This document shows, one piece after another, positions 1 through 11,747 of a stretch of DNA of 64,000 nt. The stretch is from Pelodera strongyloides (lineage: Eukaryota > Nematoda > Chromadorea > Rhabditida > Rhabditidae), in contig JAANDG010000254.1 of NCBI GenBank assembly GCA_036852015.1, positions 62,001 to 126,000 of the forward strand, read 5' to 3'. Numbering within the stretch: the first letter of the stretch is position 1; the number at the start of each line of letters is the position of its first letter. Both the position numbers and the translations under genes were made by a program. The notes beneath the pieces were generated by a model. That model was not told where the DNA came from. It worked only from the letters and a program-made list of their open reading frames with translations, and searched no databases.

Positions 1-738
1 TTACAATACAGAAGCACTTGGGTGGAATTGAACCCTTGCTTACCAATAACAGCGCCTCAATGCTAAACTTTGACTGCGCGCCGCGGAAGTGGGCGGGTGC
101 GCGGCGAACGCTCTAGAGGGTCGCCACATTCAAATGGCGAATCCTCTTCCGCGCGCTGCTTTCGCCAGGTCATCGCCCAGATTTTGCCGCGGCTTCGCCC
201 AGTCTTCGCCAGAACAAAAAAAAACCGGCCGTGAAATATGCATACCGGGGGCTCAGCTAGCCTTCGTAATAAAAGCTCAATAATACAATATATACACAAA
301 ATAGCACACATTGGCATAGAACACTTGGTATAATGTTTACTTCAGTTAATGAGCAAAATTAAAAAGAAAACCGAAATGTTTTTACACAAGAAAAAAGTAG
401 CACATTACGGCGGATAATCATGTAAAAAGTAAAATAACTTACACACACTTTGTTTCAGTATCATGATAAGCTTAATACACATACCCAAGGCATAACAACT
501 ATAAACTTTCCATCTTTACAAACATCAGCTAGAATAAAAAAGCGGAGACGAATGGACATGTTTTAATATTATCCTACATTTCATGAAATTTTCATTCACT
601 GTCTCATTTTCGGAGCAGTTTTTTAGATAGTCGACTCATCCATACACTAAGATGAAAGAATTCAATATGGTTAAAATTCGAAGTTGTAAATCAAAGATAA
701 AATGAAAAATGAATAGCAACATATATCTCTACGCGATA

Positions 739-1005
739 TTATGGGGTTTGCAAGTATGCCCGATTTTCCTTGCAAGTATCGAAAAATTCACCGTATCTTG
801 GCACTACACGAACATATCTACAGGCAGTTTTTACGACCGATCGCCACGGGACCATTTGTCCAACAAATGATTTGCTTTGTTGGCGGATTTTCTATAGTGT
901 GGATGTGTCAAAGTTACGGTAAATTGGTGTAAAAAGCACACGATTTTGCGAATTGATACTTGCAAGGAAAACTCGCGGTTGTTGGCATACTTGCAAACCC
1001 CATAA
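739..1005. mobile_element. Palindromic element, TTATGGGGTTTGCAAGT ends
   Basis: Inverted ends TTATGGGGTTTGCAAGTATGCC and GGCATACTTGCAAACCCCATAA, with an internal repeat of the TTGCAAG motif. No coding potential. The same end type occurs at 59352-59510. Confidence 0.75.
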
Positions 1006-1242
1006 TGGACCAGTCGGCCAACGCCCCCTGAGGCGACTTACATGGAAATATCATGATTGGTTTAGCATGGGCATACTTATATACGAAGTTTCAAACGTAA
1101 CATAAGAAATTCACATAATTGGAAACAATTGCAAACGCATACTTTGATATTGAGCTGCGAAACTCTTTTTATACACGAAGCGGAACTATTGTCGAAAATT
1201 TGCATTTCCGTAACGCACATCGGTATGCAAATTACGCTACAG

Positions 1243-1477
1243 TTAGGGCGCGTTTACGATGGGCGAAAGAAAGAGAAAAAAAATCCATTTTCGGCCGTTC
1301 AGGATGGACGAAAAGAAAAGATTTAATACTAAGGGAAAATGAAAAAATACAGTAATTTTTTTCGGGTTTTGTCTGCGTCTCTTGTTTTTGCATTGACTTT
1401 CAAAAGTTTTCTTTTCGCCCATCCTGAAAGGCCGAAAATGGATATTTTCTTTCTTTCGGTCATCTTAAACGCGCCCT
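1243..1477. mobile_element. GGGCGC-type inverted-repeat element
   Basis: Ends TTAGGGCGCGTTTACGATG and CATCTTAAACGCGCCC, with inner arms (CGAAAGAAAGA, TTTTCGGCC) also inverted. Copies of the family: 15216-15461, 40984-41199, 47634-47842. Confidence 0.7.
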
Positions 1478-1708
1478 TGCTCTTTTATACAATAAGATAA
1501 TCGTCAGCGTATTTGATGTCCTTCCGTTGGCCGCTACTCGCTTGTCCAAGCAGTTATTGAGCCATCTATGCTCCCCACCGCGATATCGCCATCCAGTGCA
1601 TCCATCACTACTGGTCTGCTTTGGAATTTATCGCAATAGCCGAGTTGTACAGGTTGCGATCCAAGGTTGGCTTCGATTAGGCCAAGGCGAGGCTATGCCT
1701 GAAGTTCC

Positions 1709-1810
1709 AAGGCTTAGGCTTAGGCTTAGGCTTAGGCTTAGGCTTAGGCTTAGGCTTAAGCTTAGGCTTAGGCTTAGGCTTAGGCTTAGGCTTAGGCTTA
1801 GGCTTAGGCT
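1709..1810. repeat. Interstitial telomeric repeat (TTAGGC)n
   Basis: About 16-17 nearly perfect TTAGGC units with one TTAAGC variant. TTAGGC is the nematode telomere unit. Confidence 0.9.
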
Positions 1811-2031
1811 ATTCTAGATTTGGTGACAGCACTATTCGTGACATTTGTATAAGAATATCCCGATGGTGTGTCGGAATATCTCACCAAGTTTTAATCAGAC
1901 TATACAAATTGAAATTGTCTATTAATAAAATTCTTCAATTTGCCTAAGGTCCGAGTGTTCCAGAGTTGGATATTTGCCGTCGGCATCAGACATGGTGGTT
2001 ATTTAATACGACCAGAAAATATGGATCATAC

Positions 2032-3242
2032 CCTTAGAGTTGTAAGTGTCAGCGTAACGACCGCTCCTTTACTCTTGACGACGTTATGCATAAAGCTTGC
2101 TGAAGGCCATTTGGGCTCAACTTGAAACGTGTAACGTGGGCGTAGATCGCTTTCTCCAAGTACGACCACCTTTCCACTAAATTTACGTGGCAAAGTTACT
2201 CGCCTTTAAAAAACTGCACGTTGCCCATATTTTTTTCATGAATTGTATGTGTGCGTAATAAATTATTATTACTTGTTTTGGTAGGTGTGCCATGAAAATT
2301 ATTCACCTGTGCACTTGACGTAACTCTATCGAACCCGCTAGCCTAGCTATCACACACATGCCTTCATATACTACTTATACGTTTATTACTGAGAGAAAAA
2401 AGCATGAAAAGTTGAAGTTAGACATCGAAAGCAATGTCCAACAAAAGCGGGATTCGAACCCGCTACACAATGTCAATAAAACAAAGTATATTATTATTGA
2501 AGCTTCTTACCCGTGATTAGAGCAGTGAATCAGTCCATCGTTCACATCCATGCTAATATATCCATATCTTCCCTCTACATCATCGAATTGATGTATTTGG
2601 ATAGGGACGTTCAGCTTTCGAATGTCGGCCATTATCAGTTGATGTTCGAAGCACATGTACAATGCATTGCCCTGTAATACAGTTATCATACCAGTCTTCT
2701 AGCAAAAAAAGCCTGAACTTCTATTATTGATGCGTACGGTGTAATCGCTTTACTTGGCGCAAAAATCTTATTATATAAAGGGGCATAGTTTGAGATTCTT
2801 GAGGTTCGGATGCAACTTTTGCATCCGAGATTATAAGTAGTTTTTACAAGAGAGAAGCAGAAGTCCTCACCTTTAGATGGAGCGAGATTACATTGTAAAT
2901 CGCTGGAACTTTGTACGTACAGAGGGAAATTTCCTGAAAATTCAACACTATGCACATGGCTTGTGATATTTGTGACTAAACAGCCACACGGGGGGTTTCT
3001 GTAAAAAGGACTCCCAAGGTAAGGTGCAGTGTAGGACCTACAAAATTGATTGGCAACTACTACTTTTCATAATTGCAAGTCTATGTAGTTGTCATAACTT
3101 TTTAATTCATCAAAAAGGCTTTAATCATAAATTTAATGACTACGGTCATTATTTACTAAATGCCACCTTACCTGCAATCCATTTCGCACATCGAGTAAGT
3201 GAAGATTCGTATCTATCGTCTCGGACTCTGCTGCTGAGCATG
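2032..3242 (-). CDS. Probable WD40-type beta-propeller protein, internal exons
   Basis: Four exons join in frame on the minus strand: 3172-3242, 2871-2933, 2511-2671 and 2032-2176. Each has an AG acceptor and GT donor and the phases match, giving about 147 residues. The text has WD40-like rhythm: short beta-strand stretches (VISLHL, ALYMCF), then an ADIRKL segment resembling the conserved WD/DIR turn, then further strands (GYISMDV, KVVVLG). This is a family guess from pattern only, and I cannot say which WD40 protein it is. Both ends are open: no start codon upstream of 3242 and no stop downstream of 2032 could be placed. It may share a transcript with nothing else here, because the next minus-strand gene stops at 4900. 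The intervening 3.2-4.9 kb is filled with repeats. Confidence 0.5.
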
Positions 3243-3840
3243 CTAAGATCCCGTCGGAAACGCAAACTACACCGACAAACTTGTCAAACTGCCGCGTCGA
3301 AACTTCCTAAAACACATTGGGTGATAATCATATTCGCCCTATTCTCACCACACACTCCCTAGCTGAAATTTTTCTTTCTTTCCCCTACGTCTCATACTTT
3401 ATCACGTTATTTTGAGTCTCCAGGGAATAGGACCCAGCGGGAGACCAGAGGCCATAGTCTCCAGGGAATCGGGCCCAGCGGGAGACCAGAGGCCATATTC
3501 ATCTCTCGATTCCTCATGGGGAATTTCCGACTTTTTTTCTGGGTGTATCACATATCACATATCACATTATTATATTATGTTCTGTCCCCAGGGCCCAGGG
3601 AATATTTCCGAATATTTCCCCGAGCTTCACAAAAAAAAACCGAGAAAACAGTGCACAAGAGCTCTGGGGGAAAAAGGCGCCAAAAGGGTGCGCGGTATCG
3701 CGGCGCAAGGAGTCAGGATCCGGAAAAAAACGGTTAAAATTGAGAAGGCTGACTAGGATGTGGAAGCTCAAGAAAGACGGCGCATGACGAGCACTCGCAG
3801 GACAATTTTTCGTGCGTTAGATCTGCAATTTGCTACTCTA

Positions 3841-4413
3841 TTAAAGCGAATTAGCGGCCGGTTTTCGAAAAGCATCGTGGACAATCGCATTCTTATGAAT
3901 CTATGCCAAGTCGGGGTCTAATTGGGGTCTATTTTTTATGCTAAGTTTTGCTCATCGGCATATGAATGCTGGTGTACTCTATGCGTTTCAAAATCCGGTC
4001 GGTAGGATCGCAGTCACTTCAATTTTGTCTTTTTACTTCAGTTGCAATAAATATAAAAACATACCTAGAAAAACATCTTTCCAATACCGATTTACGGAAA
4101 ATTTATCACAATGAAATCCCTTCGGTTGAGTTTTGATTTTGACAAAATGGGGTGTTTTCTAAATCGCAACGGGACTTGGCCGGTTGCCAATGAGGACAAT
4201 ACAAAGAAAACCGGGAAAGAGGGAAAGTGTCTGCTCTACTGTCTCAGTTGTCGTTGTCATACTGTACATTATCAAAACCCAACCGAGGGGATTTCTTTCC
4301 CTGGGTTAAATTTTCAGTAAATTGACACCGAAATGGTATTTTTCTAGGTCCTTTTTCATGTGTATGGATAGTTGAAGTAAAAAGGCGAATTTGAAGTGAC
4401 TGCGATCCTTTAA
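3841..4413. mobile_element. AGGATCGCAGTCAC element adjoining a broken GGCCGG TTAA element
   Basis: At 3841-4001 is a TTAAAGCG...GGCCGG element that has lost its right end. From about 4003 to 4413 follows a second element with ends GGATCGCAGTCACTTC and GAAGTGACTGCGATCC, closed by TTAA. The second probably inserted in, or deleted, the end of the first. Confidence 0.6.
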
Positions 4414-4726
4414 GAATAGGAAAAACGTGCCCTTATCGCAGACTGTCCAATATCCCACAATTGTACCGTGTGGCGGATATTTGCAGCAAACTGTTGGTCG
4501 GTGTGCATGGCAATATTGTATCCCACTTCTCCATCTACTTTGGAATCACACTCAAATAATAGTGAATCGTCCTTGGCATAGCCCTCCTGAAGGAAACAAA
4601 ATTGGGTTAATTACTCTATTAAAGCGGAATAGCAGCCGGTTACTGAAACTCATCGTAGACACTTTCCGAAGGAATATGCATTAGTTTGCTTTGCATTACG
4701 ACATTATGTGCTCCGTTTCTGAGATA

Positions 4727-4785
4727 CACACACACACACACACTCACACACACTCACACACACACACACACAACACACACACACA

Positions 4786-4816
<31 letters not shown>

Positions 4817-4817
4817 C

Positions 4818-4884
<67 letters not shown>

Positions 4885-4890
4885 ACACAC
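4727..4890. repeat. (CA)n microsatellite
   Basis: About 160 bases of CA/ACA repeats with a few interruptions, just past the stop of the minus-strand gene ending at 4900. Confidence 0.95.
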
Positions 4891-4899
4891 AACAATTAT

Positions 4900-6344
4900 T
4901 CATACCACAATCTTATCCAAACTCCACAGCATGAAACTGTCACGATCTAGGGAATTTCTCGCTGCTGACAGGCAATAGCGACGTCCAGAACTCTTGAATA
5001 GCTTGATTGCGCCTACGTAGCCGCAACCTGGGTCTGTGGTGTATCTGCAATAGAAGCAACTTGAAAAGTTTGGTAAACCCAAGTTTTCTTTCGTGTGCTG
5101 GCTGACGCACAACGATGAGCGCATTCATTCACAAATTATGTTAATATTTTTGTGCACAGTGCGCATGATGTATATAATGTACATGAGAGGCGGACTACTG
5201 TACGCAGGCGCGACACAATTTCTAGCGGCTAAAACGACAACTAGAATACCGGCGATTTGTGAAAAGTTCGCCAGTTTTGTAGTTTCCATAGCAGTAAAAA
5301 TTAAAATCATGGTCATGGTTTAAAACAAAGAGCAGAAGGTGTCGACTATTCTTCACAGACGACTAAAATGCAATTATGCCGTTACCTTTCTTTTTCATTC
5401 CAATTTTCACAACGCTTTTGCTCCGCTACTATTGCATCGAAGGTTCTAAAGAAACAAAAATTTAAAACATGCAACCCGGAAACTTTTACTCTGTACACGA
5501 TTGTTCGCCGAAACCTTTTCACATTTATAGCTCGAATTTCTGAAATTGGTCGGCTTATGAACTGTACTGCTGCCAAAAATTTTGCTAGTGTGCGTATGTA
5601 TTTGCGTTGCTGCGCTGCGCTGCGAGGTAACTTGCTCACGGTGTGTTACTATCCGTTCTCTATGATATCTACCGAGCACATAACTGCCCACGTTTCGCGG
5701 ATGAACACGCTCGCGTTCAATAAAGTGCGACGAGCCGGTATTAAACTCTTTATAGTGAACGGTAAATTAAATGTAAAAGAGTAAAAGAGAGAAACAAGAA
5801 GGCAAGATGGTCTGCGCTTTCCTATTCTTTATTTTATATGATATGGAGGAACAAACAAACGCAAACAAACCTGACTACAGAGAAATCTGGCAAGTTCATT
5901 TCTGCATCGCACAGTTGAATGTTCAGTGGGTGATCCTGCAAAAAGTAGATTACAATTTAATATATAGTGTTTCTTGTCATAATGAGCATGAACATGCTGA
6001 ATCAATAGCCCGTATTCTCGGGTCGACGGAAACGTTCCATTTCGGAAATCCTTTGTATGCAAATTTCTCGACTATCTAGACTAGCTGGAGGAAAAATTTG
6101 CATACGAATGAGCTCCCAAACGGAACATTCCCGTCGACCCGAGAATACGGGCTAATATGACATGAAACACAGGCTCACTGGTCATAGTTACCTTTTCTCT
6201 GAATCGAAAATAGTGTGCATGAAATTGATTGAAAACCATGTTGGCAATTACTGCGCGCTTCAATAGATATTTCAGCAAATGGTAGAAAACAAGTTGTATA
6301 TTACCTTCAGTTTTCGAAACCATAATCTTTCGTTGCTGAGGAAC
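4900..6344 (-). CDS. Unrecognised protein, C-terminal exons
   Basis: Five exons fit in phase: 6305-6344, 6192-6250, 5871-5935, 5386-5445 and 4900-5044, ending in TGA at 4902-4900. They encode about 122 residues with segments such as VFNQFHAHYFRFREK, LNIQLCDAEMNLPDF and AEQKRCENWNEKER. The splice sites are good (TTTTTTAG, TTTTTGCAG, GTTTCTTTAG acceptors), which is the main reason to believe it. I do not recognise the family. Upstream exons should exist beyond 6344 but were not identified. The last exon also reads in a second frame (a charged RRRNQAIQEFW stretch) if the phase differs, so the C-terminus is less certain. The stop lies directly beside the CA microsatellite. A 149-bp TA-flanked palindrome occupies the intron between the second and third exons. 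Confidence 0.45.
6006..6154. mobile_element. TA-flanked palindromic element
   Basis: Ends TAGCCCGTATTCTCGGGTCG and CGACCCGAGAATACGGGCTA, about 149 bases. TA at both tips suggests a Tc1/mariner-type target. Confidence 0.75.
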
Positions 6345-7128
6345 CTAAAAAAAAAGAAAACGTTAAAAGTAAACGCCTTAGGGTCTTAGCGAAGATAACA
6401 TAGCTTATAGAACTCAGTGATTAAAGCTACGGCTGAAATGTTTATATGCTTGTCGCGTCTTAGAGAAAAGGTTATTTGATTTGGGATGGTATCAAGTGAA
6501 GGCGGGTGGTTTTGAACAAAATATTGGTCATATACATTTGCGTTCTGCAAATTTCTATAACTTGATACCACTGGTGAAACTCCGCGCCATCGCCGCGCTC
6601 AAAAAGAGGGTCCGCCACAGGGGCGCGGAGCACTCCTACTATGGGGAGCGGAACGTGCGCCACTGGCGCGCCACAGGTGTACAATTTCAATTGGCGCATC
6701 ACGTAGGGGAGGCACGGCGAGTGCGCCAGAGGTGCACCTCTTATGCGTCACGGGCGCGTTAAATGGGGCTCGCGTACCTCTGGCGCACCCGCCGCGTACC
6801 TTTGAGGGGGTACGCGCGGACTCACTTGTCCTTTCCAAATCACACGCTATTCACAAAATAAAGCAACCGACTCACCAAAAGAATCTGCGGCATACTGGTA
6901 GCACATTTGCTATGAGCATTTTGGTCCTTATATGGGAGAAAATTATTTCAAGAATTTCGTTGGGAAGTCTATTAAAGGGATTTGCATCCCGATCGTCTAT
7001 AGTAGTTGGCTCCATGTTCAGGTTCCACAAAAGTCTAGAAATGTTTATTAGACTCTTCGAAGCAACGTAACACCAAAATGACGACGTGAGGATGCTATAG
7101 TGTTCAAATTCGAAGTACTTATTGTGGT

Positions 7129-7142
7129 GGGGGGGGGGGGGG
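7129..7142 (+). repeat. Poly-G tract (14 G)
   Basis: Uninterrupted run of G in a gene-poor stretch. Confidence 0.9.
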
Positions 7143-7561
7143 CGAAAATGAAATTACACAAAAAGTATGGATAGAAAGAGAAGGAAAAGGTATCTAGAGC
7201 CTGAGCACAATAATCGAGCGTGTTCTCAAGAAAACTTATGCCACGCCCTATTGCCGTATGGTATGTGTCATGTAGGGTGCTTCAGATGTCAGAGTTGGCA
7301 TTTTGTGTCATGCAGATGTCAGAGTTGGCATTTTGTGTCATGCAGAGTACCGCAGATGTCAGGGTGACAAAGTAGTGTAAAAAAACTAATTGTGTAAATT
7401 ATGCAGGATGTGCGAGTAGCACATGAATATTTAAACGTATTTACAAGGTAATTAAGTAACGCTACATTTTCAGATAAACCGTTCACGTATATTAACAGTT
7501 AACAGTCGCATTTGTGCGTGCAGATTAATACTATTATAGAGTATTTATGTTACGCTTTCGC

Positions 7562-7933
7562 TCACTTTCGCATGCGAAAGTAGTCTCCACACAGTGGAAT
7601 TTTACATACAGTAAGAAATGTACGTACACCTGCAGCGTGTTTTGCACACAGCCAATGTAGAACTGCTCGAAAATGGCTAAGTGAACTTGGATGATACTTT
7701 CGCGCGAAAGTATTAAGTAAATACTCTGTTAGGTTTAAAGCGCGCTGTATCATAATGCAAGGCACCACCCCATGAAGTTCTAGTTCTAAGTGCGTAAACG
7801 TGGATACAAACTGCAGTCTCGGTCCGGGGCGTAACTTGGTAAAGTCCAAGCGTAAATGGTAATGTTCTGAGGGCATCTTTTTACGGAAGTCAACCGCCCG
7901 ATATAATTCACTCATATATACAAAGCTACGCAT
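7562..7933 (-). CDS. Long open frame of unknown status
   Basis: The longest uninterrupted frame in the 6.3-8.5 kb spacer (123 codons, minus). It contains HYHLRLDFTKLRPGPRL and THLELELHG, but half of it overlaps sequence bounded by palindromic CTTTCGCATGCGAAAG and CTTTCGCGCGAAAG motifs. It therefore looks more like repeat-derived DNA than a gene. No convincing acceptor or donor pair was found. Confidence 0.15.
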   Translation of the reverse strand: MRSFVYMSELYRAVDFRKKMPSEHYHLRLDFTKLRPGPRLQFVSTFTHLELELHGVVPCIMIQRALNLTEYLLNTFARKYHPSSLSHFRAVLHWLCAKHAAGVRTFLTVCKIPLCGDYFRMRK

Positions 7934-8347
7934 GATAATGAATTACTTTTATCAAACTGCTTTGGCTCAATTTTGAGTATTGTCATATGCTCAAGCCCTA
8001 AGCCTAAGTCTAAGCCTGTGCAAATCACGAAGATGTGCCAAAAGGCCAAAACCACAAACCACTGTTTATACATTCATTCTCAAAATATATCAACCATTTA
8101 TGCAATTCATAACAAAGTACCCATAACTAATAAGTTTAAAAATCTGCCATGTCCTTTTGTTCAAAGCAAATCGATACCACTGCAACAAAGAAGGAGTATT
8201 CCAGGCCAAGGCGTGTCCTGAAAAATTGAAATTTTAAGAAAAGTCAATAACCAGTAACCACTACTTTTATTTTCTGTACAACTTTACATTAGCAATTGTT
8301 GAACCCAATCCTACTTACTACAGTAGCCATAACACACTCATACTCCG

Positions 8348-8393
8348 CGTATCTTCTCTCTCGCACTCTCTTCTCTCTCTCCTCTCTCTCTCT

Positions 8394-8460
<67 letters not shown>

Positions 8461-8465
8461 CTCTA
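8348..8465 (+). repeat. (TC)n microsatellite downstream of the Gemin2 homologue
   Basis: CTCTCT repeats with TTC interruptions in the 3' flank of the minus-strand gene. Confidence 0.9.
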
Positions 8466-8510
8466 TCCCCCAGACATCTCCTCTCTACTAGTTAGAACCC
8501 CGGCAATAGT

Positions 8511-11500
8511 TTATGTAATTACTGTACACATATGTGTGAGTATTTTAATTAAGATTCTATGCAAAAAGCGCAGATAAACACTAGACACAACCAATCGATA
8601 AATGATACTAAACATAATATGAACCCACTTTTCCGCTTCTGAAAGCTCTTTATTCTTCTGCAAGTCCCGTCGTGCTCCTTTACAAAGACGTGCCAAAGAG
8701 CGCATGGCAGCCACAACATCGTGCAGCAATGGGAATTCAACCTAAACGATGGTGTGTAGCTGTATAGTTTCAGGTTAAAGCGAAATACCAGCCGGTTTTT
8801 GAAACGCATCTCAAATATCTGCATTCTTATGCAGTTATGCTAAGTGGGGGTCTATTTTTTGTTCTAATTTATGCATATTTGCATATGAAGCATAAGAAAG
8901 CAGGGGTACTCGATGCGTTTCAAAAACAGGCCGGTATTTCGCTTTAACGTTAACCCCAAACTTGGGTAATTCAACCTAAATGAGAGAGATGAAGTAAGAA
9001 GTGATGAGTTCAAGCCACGCACTAATCAAGTTACGGTAGCCGAAAATCAAATCTGCATGATTCATCGATATCGCCAACCTGGAAGCTAGATTCTAGATTA
9101 ACTAAAAAAAAACATGACACGACAAAAAGGTGTTACTGAGTGTGTACATGCAATGACATCCCAGTTTCCCATCCTCAACTGAAATTGAACCGAATAAGAA
9201 TTTTAATCAATAACTCACTACTAGCAATAATGCGAAAATCCATTGGCGAATGGGAACGCTGAGACCGGCTGGCTTCTCCTTGCTCTCTTCACTCGGCGTG
9301 TTCTCTTCTTTCATCTCGTCGTCAGATGACTCCTCCTCGACCGCCGATGCAGCATCCACCAATAGCGGCAGAGCATTGTGAATCTGCATTGGAGGAGATA
9401 TAAACTCTTTAAACTTTCATATGGAAGCACTCTTGCGATCGCGACAAGTGGGCCAGAGAGAGATGAGTGAGCGAGGAGAGAAGGAGAGAGAAGACAGAGA
9501 GAGAGAGAAGAAAGAAGAGAGAGAGAGTAGAGGGACAGAGATAATAAGGTTAGACTGATTTGCTGATCAGTTGGCAGACGACGACATCAAGCTCACTTCA
9601 CAAATTCTACTCACACTCCCCTACCTCTACCTGAGCATCAAACCTTACCTGTGGTACTGATAACGACAATATGACATCTAAAGTTGGCGGGGTTCCCTTG
9701 TGCTCAGGAAATCGACTCAACACCTCGGAAGGCATCTCCGCTAGAGGTTCCGAGAGCAGGGCACGCTCCCACTGATCGGGATTCAGCTGAAGAGAAAAAC
9801 GATAATGGTAACGCTATTGGTAACGGCAATTGTAACGGTAACGCTAACGGTAACGCTAATGGCAAAGGTAACGGAAAAGATATAGAAATGCACAAAACGC
9901 GGATCTAATCTAATCTACAAAATAATAAGAACAAATTTCCACTTCACCTCACTTCACTGTCTTCCATTTAGACAAGGGAGACCATAATCCAACAATTAGT
10001 ATTGAAATGTGAAACAAAATATGACAATCTAAAAGAAAACAAACCGATCGCGGCCACTTAAAAGTCCTTCGTTTGGGTCGCAACCGCAGTGTCTCAAGTA
10101 AGGCTCTTTTCTTCGTAAACTCGGCAGCCTGAAAAGAAACAAACATAACAGTCGGTAGCACAAAGAGATAAGCTTAAGCCTAAGCCTAAGCCTAAGCCCG
10201 GAAAGATGCAAAGTGACGCAACACCCTTAGTAACATAAACAACACGAAAATACACCATGTAAGTAAACATTTGAATCCGAAATATTCCAGGTCTAAAAGC
10301 ATAAATACACACTCAAATGCTTTCGAACACCTTTTTTGACGTTCCAATCCTTGATTCCCTAGAAGGCATACTGTAGCAACTAAAATTCATACCCTACCTT
10401 AGCCTCATGCCACTCCTTTGTCGGTCTATAAGGGTCCTTCTCTGACACTTTCTTCGGCGAACTACTGGCACACGGCTGCACCGCCGCTGCAGAAGTCGAA
10501 CAGACTTGCGCGCGAACAACTTGTGGCAATAGTTTTCTCCCGGCGGCAACCTAAGCAAGGATTGTAACTAAAACGGAACCAAGCAGACATAGAATTCGGA
10601 TAACTTAACGAAGGTTATAAGAATAGTTGAATGCAAAGCTTCAAAGAGAAATGTTTCAAAAACAGCAACATAAAGAGTTTCATGTTCACAACATTGCTTG
10701 CAACTTTGGCACCACGACACGACTACTGAAAAAAATTGAAAATGCTAATACTAGTTTGTAGAAGAATGGATCTCTAAGGTAAGGTATCACCTATCAACTA
10801 ACCTCTAAGTTATCTAAGGTAAGGTATCAACTAACCTCTAAGGTATCTGAGGTAAGGTATCAACTAACCTCTAAGGTATCTAAGGTGAGGTATCAACTAA
10901 CCTCTAAGGTACCAAAGGTAAAGTATCAACTAACATCTAAGGTACCTAAGGTAAGGTATCAACTAACCTCTAAGGTACCAAAGGTAAAGCATCAACTAAC
11001 ATCTAAGGTACCTAAGGTAAGGTATCAACTAACCTCTAAGGTATCTGAGGTAAGGTATCAACTAACCTCTAAGGTATCTAAGGTAAGGTATCAACTAACC
11101 TCTAAGGTATCTAAGGCAAGGTATCAGCTAACCTCTAAGGTGTCTAAGGTAACGTATCAGCTAACCTCTAAGGTATCTAAGGTAAGGTGTCAACGAACCT
11201 CTAAGGTATCTAAGGTAAGGTATCAACTAACCTCTAAGGTGTCTAAGGTAAGGTATCATAAGGGTAAGGTATCAACTAACCTCTAAGGTGTATCTAAGGT
11301 AAGGTAAGGTATCAACTAACCTCTAAGGTGTCTAAGGTAAGTCTAACCTCTAAGGTAAGGTATCAACTAACCTCTAAGGTATCTAAGGTAAGGTATCAAC
11401 TAACCTGTCGCAGGTAATCCTCAGCCGAACTGGGTACGGTACTCAAGTCCATCTTCTTGGGGTCCACATTTCCAACGTCAAAGAAACACTGCTGATCCAT

Positions 11501-11532
11501 AGTGACTATCTTTGGGTCAACGCTAGATAGAG
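8511..11532 (-). CDS. smi-1: Gemin2 homologue (SMN-complex subunit, C. elegans SMI-1 type)
   Basis: Six exons: 11405-11532 (ATG at 11500-11498), 10398-10550, 10045-10128, 9649-9786, 9219-9383 and 8511-8741 (stop at 8513-8511). All join in phase to give 288 residues; human Gemin2 has about 280. Recognised landmarks in order are PSSAEDYLRQV with VVRAQV (family EYLRRV...VVVAQI), EWHEAKAAEFTKKR (family W...QVAQFSTVR), GTPPTLDVI, RQWIFALL and LLHDVVAAMRSLARLC, then an LNLLICLV-like tail (VHIMFSIIYRLV). Gemin2 holds the pentameric Sm ring during SMN-dependent snRNP assembly in the cytoplasm. An acidic serine insert (VEEESSDDEMKEE) in exon 5 is extra compared with what I recall of the human protein. 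The acceptor at 11533-11540, 32 bases before ATG, suits spliced-leader addition. Intron 1 starts with a minisatellite; intron 5 holds a TTAA element. Confidence 0.88.
8775..8947. mobile_element. TTAA element, GGCCGG family
   Basis: TTAAAGCGAAATACC to GGTATTTCGCTTTAA, 173 bases, in the last Gemin2 intron, about 33 bases from the acceptor. Confidence 0.85.
10172..10197. repeat. Short TTAGGC tract (reverse, GCCTAA)
   Basis: Four units of the telomeric hexamer in a Gemin2 intron. Similar short tracts lie at about 7996-8017 and 19423-19443, and a degenerate one at about 62214-62270. Confidence 0.7.
10769..11404. repeat. 33-bp minisatellite in Gemin2 intron 1
   Basis: About 18 tandem copies of a unit close to CTCTAAGGTATCTAAGG plus TAAGGTATCAACTAAC, with point variants and a few partial units. 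In one frame it reads as an 11-residue repeat (TSKVSKVRYQL), but it lies wholly in an intron. It starts exactly at the donor of exon 1 (11404) when read on the minus strand. Confidence 0.9.
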
Positions 11533-11540
11533 CTGAAATA
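11533..11540 (-). promoter_or_regulatory. Likely spliced-leader acceptor of the Gemin2 homologue
   Basis: TATTTCAG on the minus strand lies 32 bases before the ATG of the first coding exon. The sequence between is open in frame but has no other ATG. Confidence 0.4.
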
Positions 11541-11747
11541 AACATTGACAAGGTCCGGCAGCGATTTTTAATCTAGTACGGATCTATTTTAAATAGTACG
11601 GGCCTGTCCATGCTTGCGATTCGCTCTTGCGAAAATAACAAATACTTGTCCATGTTCGGGCCATTTTACATGAAGGTCAAATGCATACCGTAACCCATGC
11701 GAAAAACGCACCTGACATGGTCCTGCAGCGACCCGTGCTATTTGAAA

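Noticed and set aside
4686..4978. Open frames rich in His-Thr or Cys-Val
   Set aside because: Translations of the CA microsatellite. The same applies at 57851-58214.
6600..6830. GC-rich open frames on both strands
   Set aside because: They come from a patch of repeated GCGCCAC/GTGGCGC motifs and are open on both strands because of base composition.
10885..11286. Open frame of 133 codons with an 11-residue repeat (TSKVSKVRYQL)
   Set aside because: It is a translation of the 33-bp minisatellite on the strand opposite to Gemin2, inside intron 1. Length divisible by three keeps it open by chance.
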